From assembly GCA_004565275.1 (NCBI GenBank), contig SDOX01000166.1, forward strand, positions 181,680 through 245,679: DNA of 64,000 bases, read 5' to 3'. The notes below the pieces were generated by a model. It had not been told where the DNA came from, ran no database searches, and was given only the letters and a program-made list of their open reading frames with translations. Positions within the stretch are counted from its first letter, which is position 1. Each line of letters opens with the position of its first letter. The stretch comes from Nannochloropsis salina CCMP1776. Taxonomy: Eukaryota; Sar; Eustigmatophyceae; Eustigmatales; Monodopsidaceae. Shown piece by piece: positions 1 to 11,150 of the stretch. The translations under genes were made by a program, and so were the position numbers.

Positions 1-1722
1 TCCCCCCCCCCCCCCCCGCCTCGCACCGTCTGTGGGGACCACGCCCTGGCGGCCTGCGCTACCGGAACTTGCCCACCTTCCCTCCTCGTCTACCGACAAC
101 GGTGCCCGCCCTCCCTCCTTCGCTCCCTCGCGCGCCGGCTGGTGGAAAGGAGGACGGCCCTGGCGGCGTGGGGAGAGGAGGTTCAGGCATTGAAGCCCGT
201 GATGAGGGCGGTGCTGGGGGAAGGAGAGGAGGAAAAGGGGGAGGACAGGGAGGGGAGGGAAGGGAAGGAGGGAGGGGAGGAGGAGGAGCGGGGACGCGGG
301 AGGAGGCGGAAGCTGAGGAAAGGAGGCGGCGCCCCCCAAATGGAAGGTACGGAGACTCCCACTCCTTCCTTCCGCCATCCCTTCACCGAGGAGGCCAGCT
401 CCACCTCCCTGGAAATGGTTGCATTCAACGCTTTTCTCCAACGGCTCACCGATGCGGCTGAAACCGCCAGCGCCCTCTTCGCCGCCCCTCCCCTTCCTCC
501 GTCCCCCTCCGGGCTTCCCGCCTGGTGCCGACGTCCTTCCCCCTCCCACCTCCTTAACTTGTGGAAGCGCGGGAAGGAGCTGGGCGCGCCGCGGACGGAG
601 ATGCGGGCCTTGGAACGGGCCTTGGAAAAAGCCCGAACCAACATGGAGAAGGCGCTGAACCTCCTCCCCCGCGGCACTGCCAAACGAGGGCCCCTCCGCC
701 TCCATCAGCTGCGCCGGGACCAGCGGCAGGACAAGCTCGGCTCAGAACCTCCTTACCTCCTTCCTCCCTTGGCTCCTCCCCTCTCTCTCGAAGGTCTCCT
801 GAACCTCCTCCTCGACCTCCTCGCTTTCCCCCTCCGCCTCCATCAGCCCGTGGCCGCCGCCTTTCGCCTCCTGGCCGAAGTGACCCGCCTCCGCCGGGAG
901 GTTTGGACGCTCCTTGGCCTTTCCCTCCCTCCCTCCCTCCCTCCCTCCCTCCCCCCCTCCCGCCCTCCCTCCGATCCGGCCCTCGTGTCCTTCCTCACTC
1001 TGGAGCGCTGTGTGAGGGACGCACTGCGCCTTCTCTCCTCGACTTGCGCCCAACCAGAGGATGCCCCCTCCTCCTCAACCCTTCCCTCCTCCTCCTCTTT
1101 CCCATCCTCCTTCTCCGGCGCCCCCCGGATCTACCCCCAGGGCCTGCCTCCCGCCCTCCGCCGCCCCTCCCATCCCCCAGGCGACGGAGGGAAGCAGGCA
1201 GGCATGAAGGGAGGAAAGTGGAAGGGGAGGAGGTTGTGCTATTTTCCCGGGCCCGACTTTTTCTGGGGCGTGAGCCACCTAAAGGAGGGCTTGAGGCTCT
1301 TGAGGGTTGGGGGTGTGCCGGAGTGGGAGGCGTTGGAGGAATGTGAACGGAGGGAGGAGGAGGAGGAGGAGGCAAAGAGGCAGGGAGGGCGAGGGAAGGG
1401 GGAGAGGAAGAGGAAGCGGGAAGGCCGGGAGGGTGATGGGATCGGAAGGGATGGCGGGCGGGGGGAGGTCGAGGGGATGGTGGTGAGGGTGAGGAGGCTG
1501 GAGGTCCCGCCCTTCAAGTGGGTGGTTGTGGGGCTGATGGGGAGGGAAGAGAAGAGGAAGGAGGGTGGGACGGTGGGGGAGAGGCAGCGCGCGAAGGAAA
1601 GGGCGAAAAGGGGAGGACACAAAGGGAATGGCAGGGTGGTTCAGTTGGCGATGAAGGAGGAGGGGCGAGAGCGTCAGAAAAGTTCTCTTGGTTGGGGAGG
1701 TGACGAGGAGGGAGGGGGATAG
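1..1722 (+). CDS. Unknown protein, 3' part of a gene running in from the left
   Basis: The reading frame is open from the first base of the window to the stop at 1720-1722, so this is the C-terminal part of a longer protein (about 570 residues seen). I do not recognise the family. The first half is helical and rich in Leu, Arg and Ala with Pro/Ser linkers encoded by CCT runs. Around 1200-1350 there is a better conserved-looking stretch (LCYFPGPDFFWGVSHLKEG). The last 100 residues are highly charged, encoded by GGA/GAG runs, with a short hydrophobic patch (FKWVVVGLMG). No membrane segment or catalytic motif is clear. Long open frames also occur by chance on both strands in this CT-rich DNA. 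The frame is chosen because it stays open longest and contains the conserved-looking patch. Confidence 0.45.
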   Translation, partial: SPPPPPPRTVCGDHALAACATGTCPPSLLVYRQRCPPSLLRSLARRLVERRTALAAWGEEVQALKPVMRAVLGEGEEEKGEDREGREGKEGGEEEERGRGRRRKLRKGGGAPQMEGTETPTPSFRHPFTEEASSTSLEMVAFNAFLQRLTDAAETASALFAAPPLPPSPSGLPAWCRRPSPSHLLNLWKRGKELGAPRTEMRALERALEKARTNMEKALNLLPRGTAKRGPLRLHQLRRDQRQDKLGSEPPYLLPPLAPPLSLEGLLNLLLDLLAFPLRLHQPVAAAFRLLAEVTRLRREVWTLLGLSLPPSLPPSLPPSRPPSDPALVSFLTLERCVRDALRLLSSTCAQPEDAPSSSTLPSSSSFPSSFSGAPRIYPQGLPPALRRPSHPPGDGGKQAGMKGGKWKGRRLCYFPGPDFFWGVSHLKEGLRLLRVGGVPEWEALEECERREEEEEEAKRQGGRGKGERKRKREGREGDGIGRDGGRGEVEGMVVRVRRLEVPPFKWVVVGLMGREEKRKEGGTVGERQRAKERAKRGGHKGNGRVVQLAMKEEGRERQKSSLGWGGDEEGGG

Positions 1723-2597
1723 AGATGGGGAGGGCAGGAGGGAGGGGACGATGGAGGGTCCGGAGGCTGCGGTGGTCACCTCTGCGACGGCATGGAGTGA
1801 ACGGAAGGGAAGGAAGGAGGAGGGGATTAGAAGCGAGATGGAGAAGGGACAAGGAGGGAGTCGAGTGGAGGAGGGAGGTAGAGGGAGGCAGGAGGAGAAA
1901 GGGATGGGGGAGGGAATGAGGTGGCCAAGCGATGAGGAGGGGGACGGGAGGAGGAAGAAGAATGAAGTCAGACCGTGCTTCCCTCCGAGAGAGTTTGATG
2001 CACATTGCGCATGGGAAGGTTTGATTTAAAATAAGGAGGCGGAGGCGGCTGAGTACAGGGGCCGTGGAGGTTGATGCCGTCAGGTGCGATCTTCTGGGCC
2101 AGGGGCGTCATCCGGCGCAGGCCTTGGAGGTGTGATGAGGAGGGAAGGCCTTTCAGGATGGTGAAGAAAGAGAGTGAAATGAAACGACAGGCGGGAGCCG
2201 GAAGGTTGTGTGCATATTGGTTCATGGGGTGGATAGAGAGGAGGAAGGAGGGGAGTATCGAGGGAAGGATCGAGGGACGCCTTTCTTCGCTGACGTCGGG
2301 ACCGTCGTTGCGTGAGTGATGGTAATGAATTGATACCGTCCTTAAGGAAAGAGCGAAACTTCCTCTCACCCATGCACGAGGAAATACGAGCATGGGGAGG
2401 TAAAAAGAAGTTATAGGTAACAGGGGAGCATGGCCCTCAGCGTTAGGAAAGCGTTTTGGCTCTCGCCACCCTGGCGGTATTTTTTCCCCCTTTATCATCA
2501 TGCACAACGCCCTGCGCAGTAAAGGACGACCAAGGCTCTCCAACAACAAGAGGGAGCTGGGGGAGGAGGAGGGGGAGGCGGAGGAAGAAGGAGGATT
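1723..2597. other. Intergenic, convergent 3' ends
   Basis: The left part is GA-rich low-complexity DNA continuous with the upstream gene. The right part, about 1968-2450, is less biased. It holds a minus-strand frame with plausible residues (QKIAPDGINLHGP) that I could not connect to a gene by splice sites. No RNA gene or repeat was recognised. Confidence 0.4.
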
Positions 2598-3182
2598 TCA
2601 GCCAAGCGATGGAGGGGGAGGGATTGGTGGGGCCCCGGGACGATATAATTTGTTCCGACAAGCTTTATATGCGTCATAGTGCCCTTTGCATGCGTACCCT
2701 AAGCCATACATCAAGTCTCCAATGCTTCCTGCGGCCCCCCATGCCACTAATGGAAAAAAGCTCTTTCTGTAGACACTCATGCCCGTGCCCAGTCCTATCC
2801 CCATAATCGTAAACACGTATTGCTCAAGAACGCATCCGGACAGGTCTCGACCGAGGACGTCGAGTTCGCTTTCAGTGGCGGTATCAGATGGTGGAGAGGA
2901 AGCAGGCGGGGAGGAGAGGGTCATAGGGCTCAACACAGTCTTTGCACGAAAAACAGGATTGGTTGAGAGCGTGTCAGCAGATCCCTGTGTGCTCTGAAAT
3001 GCGAGCAGGGAGGGTGGAAATGGTGGAGTGTGAGAGACAAATACCTTCACAGGACCGCCCAAAACGACTCGCGACGCATGCTGTCTCTGTCGTTGGCTAT
3101 CCGACCGGGGGGGGAGGTTAACACAGGACACAGGAGGGGGATGGTTGCAAACACATATACTCGCATCCACGGCTACAAGCAC
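2598..3182 (-). CDS. Small predicted two-helix membrane protein, unknown family
   Basis: The C-terminal 70 residues look like a membrane hairpin. A Cys-containing helix with a glycine zipper (IMGIGLGTGMSVY) is followed by a short basic/aromatic turn, then a second Gly-rich helix (PLVAWGAAGSIGDLMYG) and a Cys-rich tail ending in a Pro run. Two short Gly-zipper helices with a basic loop recall Mic10-type inner mitochondrial membrane proteins, but I cannot assign it to that family. A good acceptor (gctcgcatttcag) precedes position 2997 and a possible donor lies near 3043, so a 51-nt in-frame intron may be present. The true start is uncertain, because another acceptor-like sequence near 3198 suggests an upstream exon. 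It is divergent from the dUTPase gene. Confidence 0.5.
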   Translation of the reverse strand: MLVAVDASICVCNHPPPVSCVNLPPRSDSQRQRQHASRVVLGGPVKVFVSHTPPFPPSLLAFQSTQGSADTLSTNPVFRAKTVLSPMTLSSPPASSPPSDTATESELDVLGRDLSGCVLEQYVFTIMGIGLGTGMSVYRKSFFPLVAWGAAGSIGDLMYGLGYACKGHYDAYKACRNKLYRPGAPPIPPPPSLG

Positions 3183-3813
3183 CCAGGAAAATTTTCCGCT
3201 GCAAGATGGAAATAAGCTTTTCTTTCACAATGGGTGCGTGGTATGGACGGATTTTCCGGATCACTAGGATCAATGAGATGAGGGGGGCCTTGACCTTGCC
3301 GCCGCCGAATCGCTGTCTATCGCAGGCACTTATTATTCCGCAGAAAAACGCTTCAAGAGAGACCACAGGTCCTGACATTGACAATTTGTGGGACTCAACG
3401 TACAGTTTTTCCTACGCACAGCTTTGGTGCTTGAAGCGCATGCCAGTTGGCATCTTTTGGTCTTCCTCGCTTTCAACAGCAGTGTGTAGAAAGGCGGCAA
3501 CAGCCCTCAGCTTTCGTTCCTCTCCTTCCGTACCTTGCGCCTCGTGCTTTTCAGTGCTTGCCTTTCCCACGGCATTTCGAGCCCCTCGTCTGCAACAGTT
3601 GTTTTTGCCGACGTTGCTCTTTACGATACGGTACGTGCGTCGTCCAGCTTTGGGTCTGACAGGGGCCTCGGTCGTAGCAGCCTCGTGCAGCTCTCTGCCT
3701 CACGGGGTCGGAAAGTGATATGTAACTTAACCTTCTCTCCTATCTCATCCTGCAGAAGCTTTTCCGTTCCAACCAATCCGATCTCCCCCCCCAGCCTTCG
3801 TTCCCTTTGCGCC

Positions 3814-5398
3814 ATGTCTCTGCCGCGAATGTCGGAGACGCTGCAGGTAGGGCCCTAAATGCGTCCACATCCCGTGCATTCAGACTCGAGGAAGAGGGAA
3901 GGGAACGCGGAATCGTGGAACACGGCCACTCCCAGCGTAGCTAACCTTATCCTTGCTTTTCACAGGTGAAGCGATTGTCCCAGCACGCCGTCCTCCCTGT
4001 GCGGGGCTCGGAATGGGCCGCTGGATACGACCTAGCCAGGTGAGAAGGCGGACGAGGGTTGGAACAGAAAGGCGGGGGCCAATGCTGCCGCCCCGCGTAT
4101 TTTCTTCCTGTATGTCATTAACATGAAGCATAAGAGGGATCCTGCCTGAGGCTTGAAAGGGCTTTGTGCCCCCCCCGTGCCGATAGGCTCTACCCAACCT
4201 CTCCCTCCCCCGTGCCCTCCGTCCCTCCCTTTATTTTCTCCCCCTTCCCCCTCCCCCCTCCCTTCTTTTAGTGCCGAGGATACCGTGGTCCCCGCTAAGG
4301 GTAAGGCACTCGTAAAGACGGACCTGTCTATCGCCATCCCCCCCAACACTTACGCGCGCATCGGTGAGTGTGATTGGCCCCTCCCTCGTCCCCTTTTCTG
4401 ACCGGACGCACATCCGCCCCCTCCCTCCCACTGTCCGCACGCATGCGTACCCGACGATCTCCCCGTCCTTTTCCCCGCGTTTTCCCCCTCCTTTCCCAGC
4501 GCCCCGGTCGGGCCTGGCGTGGAAGAAACACATCGATGTTGGGGCCGGGGTGGTGGACTATGACTACCGGGGGCCCGTAGGCGTGGTCCTCTTCAACCAT
4601 GGCACGGAGGATTTCGGCGTGAGTCGCGGGGACCGCGTGGCCCAGCTCATCTTGGAGCGTATCTCCATGGCGGCGGTGGTGGAAGTGGAGGAGGGGGGGG
4701 AGTTGCCGGAGACCAAGAGGGGCCAGGGCGGGTTCGGGAGCACAGGGGTGCGCCACCAGGGGCAGTTGGCCGAGCGGGAGGAGGGCGGGAACGGCGAGGG
4801 AAAGCGGATGCGGGTTGTTGAGGGAGGTGAGGCTGTGGAGATTACTCGGGGTGGAGTGGGGGGGGCACCCTGGATGGAAAGAGGGAGGGGGATGGACGGG
4901 AATGGAATGCACGGGGGGAGACCGCCTGCCCCCTTAGCCCGGTCTCAATGTGGGACCTCGGGCGTCGCTTGGTCACACCCCTAGGGCGCGAGTGTATCCT
5001 CACGCGTACCCCTACCACCCCACATGTATAGCCACCTCGGTGCCGACAGGGGCCCAGCTCCTCCTCATGTTGAAGGAGGTGGCCGACTCGGGCGAAGACA
5101 AAGACTGGATCAAGAGCGTAAGATGCGGGGAGAAAAGGGAGAAGCAGGACAGGCGAAGGGGGAAGGAGGAAGGGAGAGGTGCTCGGCTCTCTCGGGAAAG
5201 CGGTTGATGCTGTTGGGGGACGCGGCGTGGTTGCAACTGCGGCTCCTCTGACACTTTTCCTCCCCCTGCACACAGTTAAAACCTCTCGCGTTGGCGGGAG
5301 ATACCCGGATGTATGCTGCCTGGGGGGCCTATCAGTGCAACAAGGACATGAGCGACTTGAAGGAGACCCTCCGACTCATCACTCCCTCCGAACAGTAG
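3814..5398 (+). CDS. DUT: Deoxyuridine 5'-triphosphate nucleotidohydrolase (dUTPase) with C-terminal extension
   Basis: Hydrolyses dUTP to dUMP and pyrophosphate, keeping uracil out of DNA and supplying dTMP synthesis. Six exons with agreeing phases: 3814-3846, 3966-4039, 4272-4363, 4500-4826, 5050-5117 and 5276-5398 (238 residues). All five motifs of the trimeric family are visible: GYDLASA (31-37), APRSGLA (67-73), GVVDYDYRG (83-91), DRVAQL (111-116) and the Gly-rich [10 protein letters not shown] (140-149) that closes over the substrate. Most dUTPases end just after motif V. Here about 90 more residues follow, the last 63 in two separate exons. An in-frame stretch upstream, with a possible acceptor near 3754, could add an organelle-targeting sequence, so the start is the shortest safe choice. 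Confidence 0.92.
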
Positions 5399-6282
5399 GG
5401 CGAAGAACCTTTCGGAGTGGATAATCCGGAAGCCACAGAGACTGACACTTGCCAAGCTCGGTAAAGCACGAGAAGTTCAAGCCTACATTTTTTTGGGGAG
5501 TATGCCGGAGAAGCCTAGAGTATCTTTGAGAAAAGAAATGGACTGGATGACAGAGGTTGGTTTCCACAGGGTTTCGCCAAGCAGTCGCACCATGACGAGG
5601 CGATGCTGAGCAGACAAGAACATTGAAGTAAGGAAGCAAATAAAATTATGGCTAGTCAGTAGAATGCATCGATTGTCTACAATCGCTCACTTGAAGAAAT
5701 TTACATTTAATTTTTACTCCCGAGTCCGTCTCCTGCCGTCCAGTCGCATTGTCTTCAGCTTGCGGGGCACGCTATAATACGCAATTCTAACCTGAACCGT
5801 TTCATGCGCTGAACGGGATTGCTTTCCCACAAATCCTCCTTGCATGCGCATGCATGGGCATGGAATTAATACGTACTTAAGGGTTTCCTTTCTGAAAAAG
5901 GAATCATAAGGTATGTAGCCAGGGGATGAGGAATCGGCCGAAACACCCTTCAGAGATCATTTATTGACCAAAAATGTGCTTTTCGGTTTTGTCGATCACA
6001 CTAAATTGTCATATTGTGCTGCAATGTTTCTCAGATTGGCTGGTCGTACGACGTACAGTCTCAGAGCTCGGTTCTTGAAATTTGAACAGTTGATGCGCCG
6101 CCTTCAAATTTCAAATATCCGTTTCAGTTTGGGGAGGTTGCCTGGGAGTGGCACGCTTTGCTTGCCAAGGATAGAGGACAAAAAACGAGTCGTGCACCTG
6201 ATCGGACCCTATGCCTCGTTTGGAAAGTAAATTTCTTTCTCCTATCTATCCTAAATGTCACATAAATGATGCACAGAGCTGG
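5399..6282. other. Intergenic, AT-richer
   Basis: This stretch is lower in GC than its surroundings and has no long conserved-looking frame. It contains the 3' flank of the dUTPase gene (an AATAAA-like hexamer near 5639) and the presumed promoter of the next gene. A palindromic-looking ATGC-rich spot lies at about 5844-5862. No tRNA or repeat was recognised. Confidence 0.5.
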
Positions 6283-8772
6283 ATGCGCCCGCGGCTCTGG
6301 TTGACTTTGTGGCTCCTGCTGCACAAAACCACCAGGTGCTTACCCTCACAAAATGGCGATCAAGCGGACTCCAAACATCATCCATCTTTGAGATTTAGTA
6401 GTAATATTGGAGATGAATTCGTTGGTACAAAAAAAGGGCCGAATTCATGGAGTGAAATGACTATTGCAGCAGCGGCCCCAGCATCTGCTAAGACATCCGA
6501 AGTCCAGGCCGTGGACAATGCATTGAAGTTCATAACTTCAGAATCGGAGGATAAAAGCGATTTATATCCCTTAAGCTCATATGTCTTGGGCAAGGGGAAT
6601 GGGGGTCTGAGGAGGGATGATGATGAGGAAGATGGGAAAATGGGCGCCTCAATGATCCTAGCATTAGCAAATGCTGTGAAAAAATTGGGTGGATTAGACA
6701 TTGCTAAGGAAGTGTACCTTGGCATGCTGAGCCGACAGCATCCCTTTCCATTCTGTGCCTGGCAAGTAAATTTCGATCCTCAACTATTCACCCCCGTACT
6801 GCTAGACACAAATTCAATCTATTGGTTACAAGCGTTCCATTTTAGGACGCGTAATGACGTCTTTCGGATCACGGGACGCTTTCCCCTGGTTCGTTACTTT
6901 GGATTTCAGGTAGGATGTCGACGTGGGCAGGCACTAGCCCCGAATTGTCGTCTCCCCGTATTGTGGCAAATCCTCACGCTTTCCATTTGTCCGAATCGCC
7001 TTCCCCCCCCTTGAAACAAGAGCTATGACTCGGCAGGCAAACCTCTCAGCAGCCTTCCAGACTTCCAAATCCAACCTCGGCCCGGAGATGGACCCAACCC
7101 GTTCGCCAATTGCTTGTCATCCTCGGCTGCTACCTCGATGACCTCTATTTTCAACAGCAGCAGCATTGAGAACACGGGTTACTTTGAAATTTACGTCACG
7201 GCTGATGGGAGGCGGGGTTTCCCAAACGAGCTGGCCGCATTAAAAGATCCATCTTCTCTCCTTTCCACTACGACCATATTATATCGTCTGTACGGCGCAG
7301 AGCCCAAACTTAAGGAAAGTGAACAAGCAGGCAGGGAAAGGCTGGAAAAGGGCGAGGAGAGTGCGGCCAGGTGGAGACAGCGGTGGCGGCTGTGGGGCTT
7401 CGTAGAGCCCCCTGTGATAGAACGGCGTGTCATGAGCACTAGACTGGGTGAAGCGGAAAAAGAGGCCGAGCCGATGACCGCAAAGCAGCAAACCGGACCG
7501 GGAACAGTTGATGAGAACGCAATAGCCGCAAAGTCGAAAACTCCCTTGCCAAAGCTCTCATCCCCTCCCATTTCCGCCCCTTGTCCTTCTCTGACTTGTT
7601 CCTCCGCGTATCCACCATCAAATCAGCCAGACCCCTCCTCTTTTTCCTCTCTGATGCGCTGGGAGACTCTCCCTCCCTGCAGTCAGTGGGATTTGCTTCA
7701 CATAGCTCAACAATTTATCGCCGCTGAGAAAAAATACCTCCTCCCTCTTCCCGCCAAAGACGATGTTTGTGGGCTGTACACAAAGGCGAGCAAAAACGGC
7801 GAGGGGATTGTTCCTCGCATGTATCCGTACGGCCATTTGGAATCTCAAAGCGTGCACGACTACGTCATCTATACCAACAAGGACTCCAATTACTTGTACT
7901 GGTGTGATGCCACCCACAGGCTGGGGAACGGCGGGCCCGAAAATTTTGTCTTGCTACTGCAAGGAAAACTACCCCGGACGCCTGTCGGGCTGTTCGATTC
8001 CCCACGAATATCGGACTTCAATGCCTACGATGCCCGATACATCTCAATCAGCACTGTCGAGAACATGGCCCCCAGCGACACGTACATGTCGGTGCAGGAC
8101 GCGGAGCTCGAGCACTTTTTCCTGGATCGGTCGAAGGTGGGGGCAAATGCCACGGACATCTGGGACCGGGAATACACTATTGTGGCGGCTGTGAACGAAT
8201 CTATCCTTCACGATTGTGCGGAAGGGACGCTGCCCGCTCCTCTTCGATTCCCCTCTGACCCGACCCGTTCCCCCAATGCAAGGTATGACTCGTACACGAT
8301 GGGGCAGCTCCTACAGTCAAAACAGATAGAGCGACCGCCCACATCATCCGACGCAATCCCTTATTATTTCCTCCCTTTTGCTCGGGAGGGTCTAGCACCC
8401 CCGCGGCTCCCCGGACTGGTGTATCGTGAGATCCTGTCCCGATATCGCGTCAACGGCGAACCCGACGCCTCCGCAGCCTATTTACAGCATACTTGCGGGC
8501 AGTATGGGAGCGACAAGTGGGGGCCACGGCCTCTAGATACCAAAGGGAAAGTGAAAGGGGTTCGGGACCCAGGACAAAAAAGCTGCCGCGAGGCCGACAC
8601 TTTGGCGGAAGTCAGCGAAAAGGTCATGGGCGAGTACTACCCCCGAGTCCAAATCTACGCATGCGTGGCACGAGAATCAAAGGACTCAAACGAGGAGGAG
8701 GCAATTGTGGGAAAGGGTGGGTTGTTGGGGGAGACCCGCCGCGCGCAACGTGAGTGGAGACGGCTCAATTAA
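6283..8772 (+). CDS. Unknown secreted or lumenal protein
   Basis: I do not recognise the family. Two exons fit in phase: 6283-6765 and 7021-8772, giving 744 residues; the intron removes an in-frame TGA at 7012-7014. The Met at 6283 is chosen because it begins a classical signal peptide (MRPRLWLTLWLLLHK, then TRCLPS); an in-frame Met at 6211 would bury it. No second hydrophobic segment is evident, so the protein is probably soluble in the secretory path or outside the cell. The C-terminal two thirds are rich in Tyr, Asp and Asn with scattered Cys (YLYWCDATHRLGNGG, RYISISTVENMAPSD), as in globular extracellular proteins. A charged Pro/Ser linker lies around residues 230-330. Composition is closer to 50% GC and lacks the GGA/CCT runs of the neighbouring genes. 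Confidence 0.6.
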
Positions 8773-9424
8773 ATAGTACAGAAGGAAATGTGAAGAGTAG
8801 CCAACTAAGCCGTGACCAAGAAAAGTGTCCACTAATTTGTTCAGTTCTACAACGGCGCATGCGCAGTGATTACTTTGAAATTTGTGATCCATGCACACAT
8901 TACCAAGGCAGGGACTCGCTTTCCAAACATGTTCTTTTTCCGTCACTCATCTCGCTAGCCGCTTCCAAGCCCCCCCAATGGCTCACAGGCTGCCACTCCA
9001 ACCATTCTGAGCTTCAAAATTCCCGTCCCATCAACGCGACGGCAACGTCTGAGCCGGCGGGAGAGGCAAAAGTCCGGGCGCCCACGCAGGAACGATAAGC
9101 CCATGTCCCCAAAAGGTTCGCGGCCCGCCTGCCCTGGCTCTACGCCATGGTCTCGCCCTTTCATGGCGCAGCGGTCGGACTGGGACCCAACCCAACCGCT
9201 CCTTGCCTTCCTCCCTTCCATAAGGCTCCCTCCGCCTTTCTCGAACATACTCAGGGGCACCACCTGAGTCCAGTCCTCCTTACTCGGGGCCAGAACCGTC
9301 CTACCCGAGCGTACAAGCATGTGGCCATTGCTTCTATCCTGTCGGCCCCCACATCAATCGATGATCCCCTACACACCACACAATTCTGATTCGCTTCTGA
9401 CCCAGCTCTATCATGTTCAATGCG
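8773..9424. other. Intergenic, convergent 3' ends
   Basis: Sequence between the ends of the secreted-protein gene and the rolling-stone-like gene. No conserved frame, RNA gene or repeat was seen. Confidence 0.5.
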
Positions 9425-10400
9425 TCACGCCGGCAGCAGGGGGAGGCGATCCGTCCTGGCGCCCTCCCTCCTTCCCATCTTTCCCCCCTCCCCGAAGCAG
9501 GCCTGGCACAAGCCTTGGGACAGACAACGTGTGTACGCGTACAAGGACACGTGCACGAAAGGCACGACCAGGAAGACCACCGCCAGGACCAAGCCGGTGG
9601 CGGCGCCTGGATGGTCGTAGTCGAGGGGCTCGTAGATGTACGGGTCGCCCTCAGGATCGGTGCCCCCCTCCGCCCAGTACACCACGGAGAAGAGGAGGTA
9701 GAGGACCAGGTACAGGAAAGGCATCCACCCGTGCTTGAAGTAGTAGGGGACGTGGGTGAGGGTCAGGTCGAGGAGGACGAGGAAGGAGTTGACGGCGTGG
9801 CAGTGCACGTCGGTCCAGCTCGTCTTCTTGATTGCGGGAAAGAGCACGCACCAAAAGAGCAGGGAGACGACCAAGGCGGCCACGGCCGTGCAATTCCGCA
9901 GCACCCACACCGTCTGAAGGAGGCGGGGGGAGTGATCGGTGTACAGGGAGGCAGCAAATGCCGTCCATAGGTACGTGCCCAAGAGCACCATAGACCAATT
10001 GGTGAGGAAAATCAGCCATTTCTCGCCCATGTCGTTGTCCATGCTCCCGAAGAGCGCGTCGGGAAGGGGCACGCCGACTATGGAGAGGCCCCGCATGCGA
10101 GGTGGAAGAGGGAGGAAACGGAAAGGAGAAAGTTGATGGCCTCGTCCGTCTGCGAGGCAAGCCCAAACACGTAACACTCTTGCCTCTTTCTAATGCTTCG
10201 CACACCTCTCCTCACGTACCTGAACCCAATATGCTGATCAGGATCCAGATGCTCCAGTATGAGGCGATGAGGCAGCGATACATGGAAATGGACCGGTGAC
10301 TACTCCCTCGGAAAAAGAGGAAATCCTCCCGTTCAGGGCTTTCCGGTATCAACCACGGCTCCTCGGCGATGTCATTTATTATATTGTTGAAAATGCCCAT
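9425..10400 (-). CDS. Rolling-stone-like multispanning membrane protein
   Basis: Two exons, 10400-10220 and 10077-9425, join in phase (ISILGS then VGVPLPD) to give 277 residues. Roughly six hydrophobic segments are seen: YRCLIASYWSIWILISILG, WLIFLTNWSMVLLGTYLW, CTAVAALVVSLLFWCVLF, SFLVLLDLTLTHVPYYF, FLYLVLYLLFSVVYW and TGLVLAVVFLVVPFV. The pattern of LTNW near the second helix, a His before the fourth (HAVNSFLVLLD), a His/Pro loop and a late IYEPLDYDHPG matches the family named after Drosophila rolling stone, related to the FAR-17a/AIG1 and androgen-induced membrane proteins. Its biochemical role in algae is not established. It shares a 750-bp divergent promoter region with the ERCC6L2-like gene. 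Confidence 0.72.
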
Positions 10401-11150
10401 AGTTGCTGAGCAGCACCAGAATAGCAGCTGCTACAGCTTTCGGACAAGGAAATCGCGTTGAAAGCGCCGTCCCGGGAGGGGCACGAACAGGGCAACCCGC
10501 CCCTTATGGTGGAGCCTACAGGTCCCCATATGTAACAAGGGGATATATTATGATGAATGGACAGGTGAATGGGCAGGGAGGAACGTGCAGGTGGGGTAAA
10601 AGTGGGAGGAAACGAGACCAAGGAGCACGGAACCCGAGTCGCTGATACCGCCGGTGATGGTGCCATGGTCCATCAACTGTCTCCGACTAGGAAGTACAGG
10701 CGAGATCAAACCCCAGCCAGGCGGTGGATGGCTCTATCATGGACGATTGTGGCAGGTCGTGGACGCATTTCCCGCTTGGGTGCAGTCAAAAGGGCTTAAA
10801 GAGGAGTATTTTATTGGAGAATACCTGGCTTCTAGTTCTTTTACTTGTCGCTTGAGACGTTAAAAACCTCAAGCATGGCCAACACGTTTCGTACCAAAGG
10901 AGAGGGGGACTGAGACACCGAGGGATGTACGCTTGCACGATATCAGAGTACTAATTGACATACAATGTGGTATTTTATCGGCTATCGTGATGTACCGCTT
11001 TTTGCCCTATCTGGTGGGCAGGCTTTAGGTTGCACTCTCCAATTTAGAACTTGCCCTTTTCACTTATGCACCAAAAGGCCACCAAAAAGATGGGCATACA
11101 CAAAATTACATAGCACACGTACAAGTGTGCCCAGAGCAGGCGGAGCATCG
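10401..11150. promoter_or_regulatory. Divergent intergenic region
   Basis: Separates the starts of the rolling-stone-like gene (-) and the ERCC6L2-like gene (+), so it must hold both promoters. No recognisable core element was found. An open in-frame stretch from 10965 would extend the + gene by 62 residues. Confidence 0.4.

Noticed and set aside
1-20. C-homopolymer at the window start as a telomere or gap signature
   Set aside because: A 16-base C run is in keeping with the many CT tracts. No telomeric repeat unit is present.
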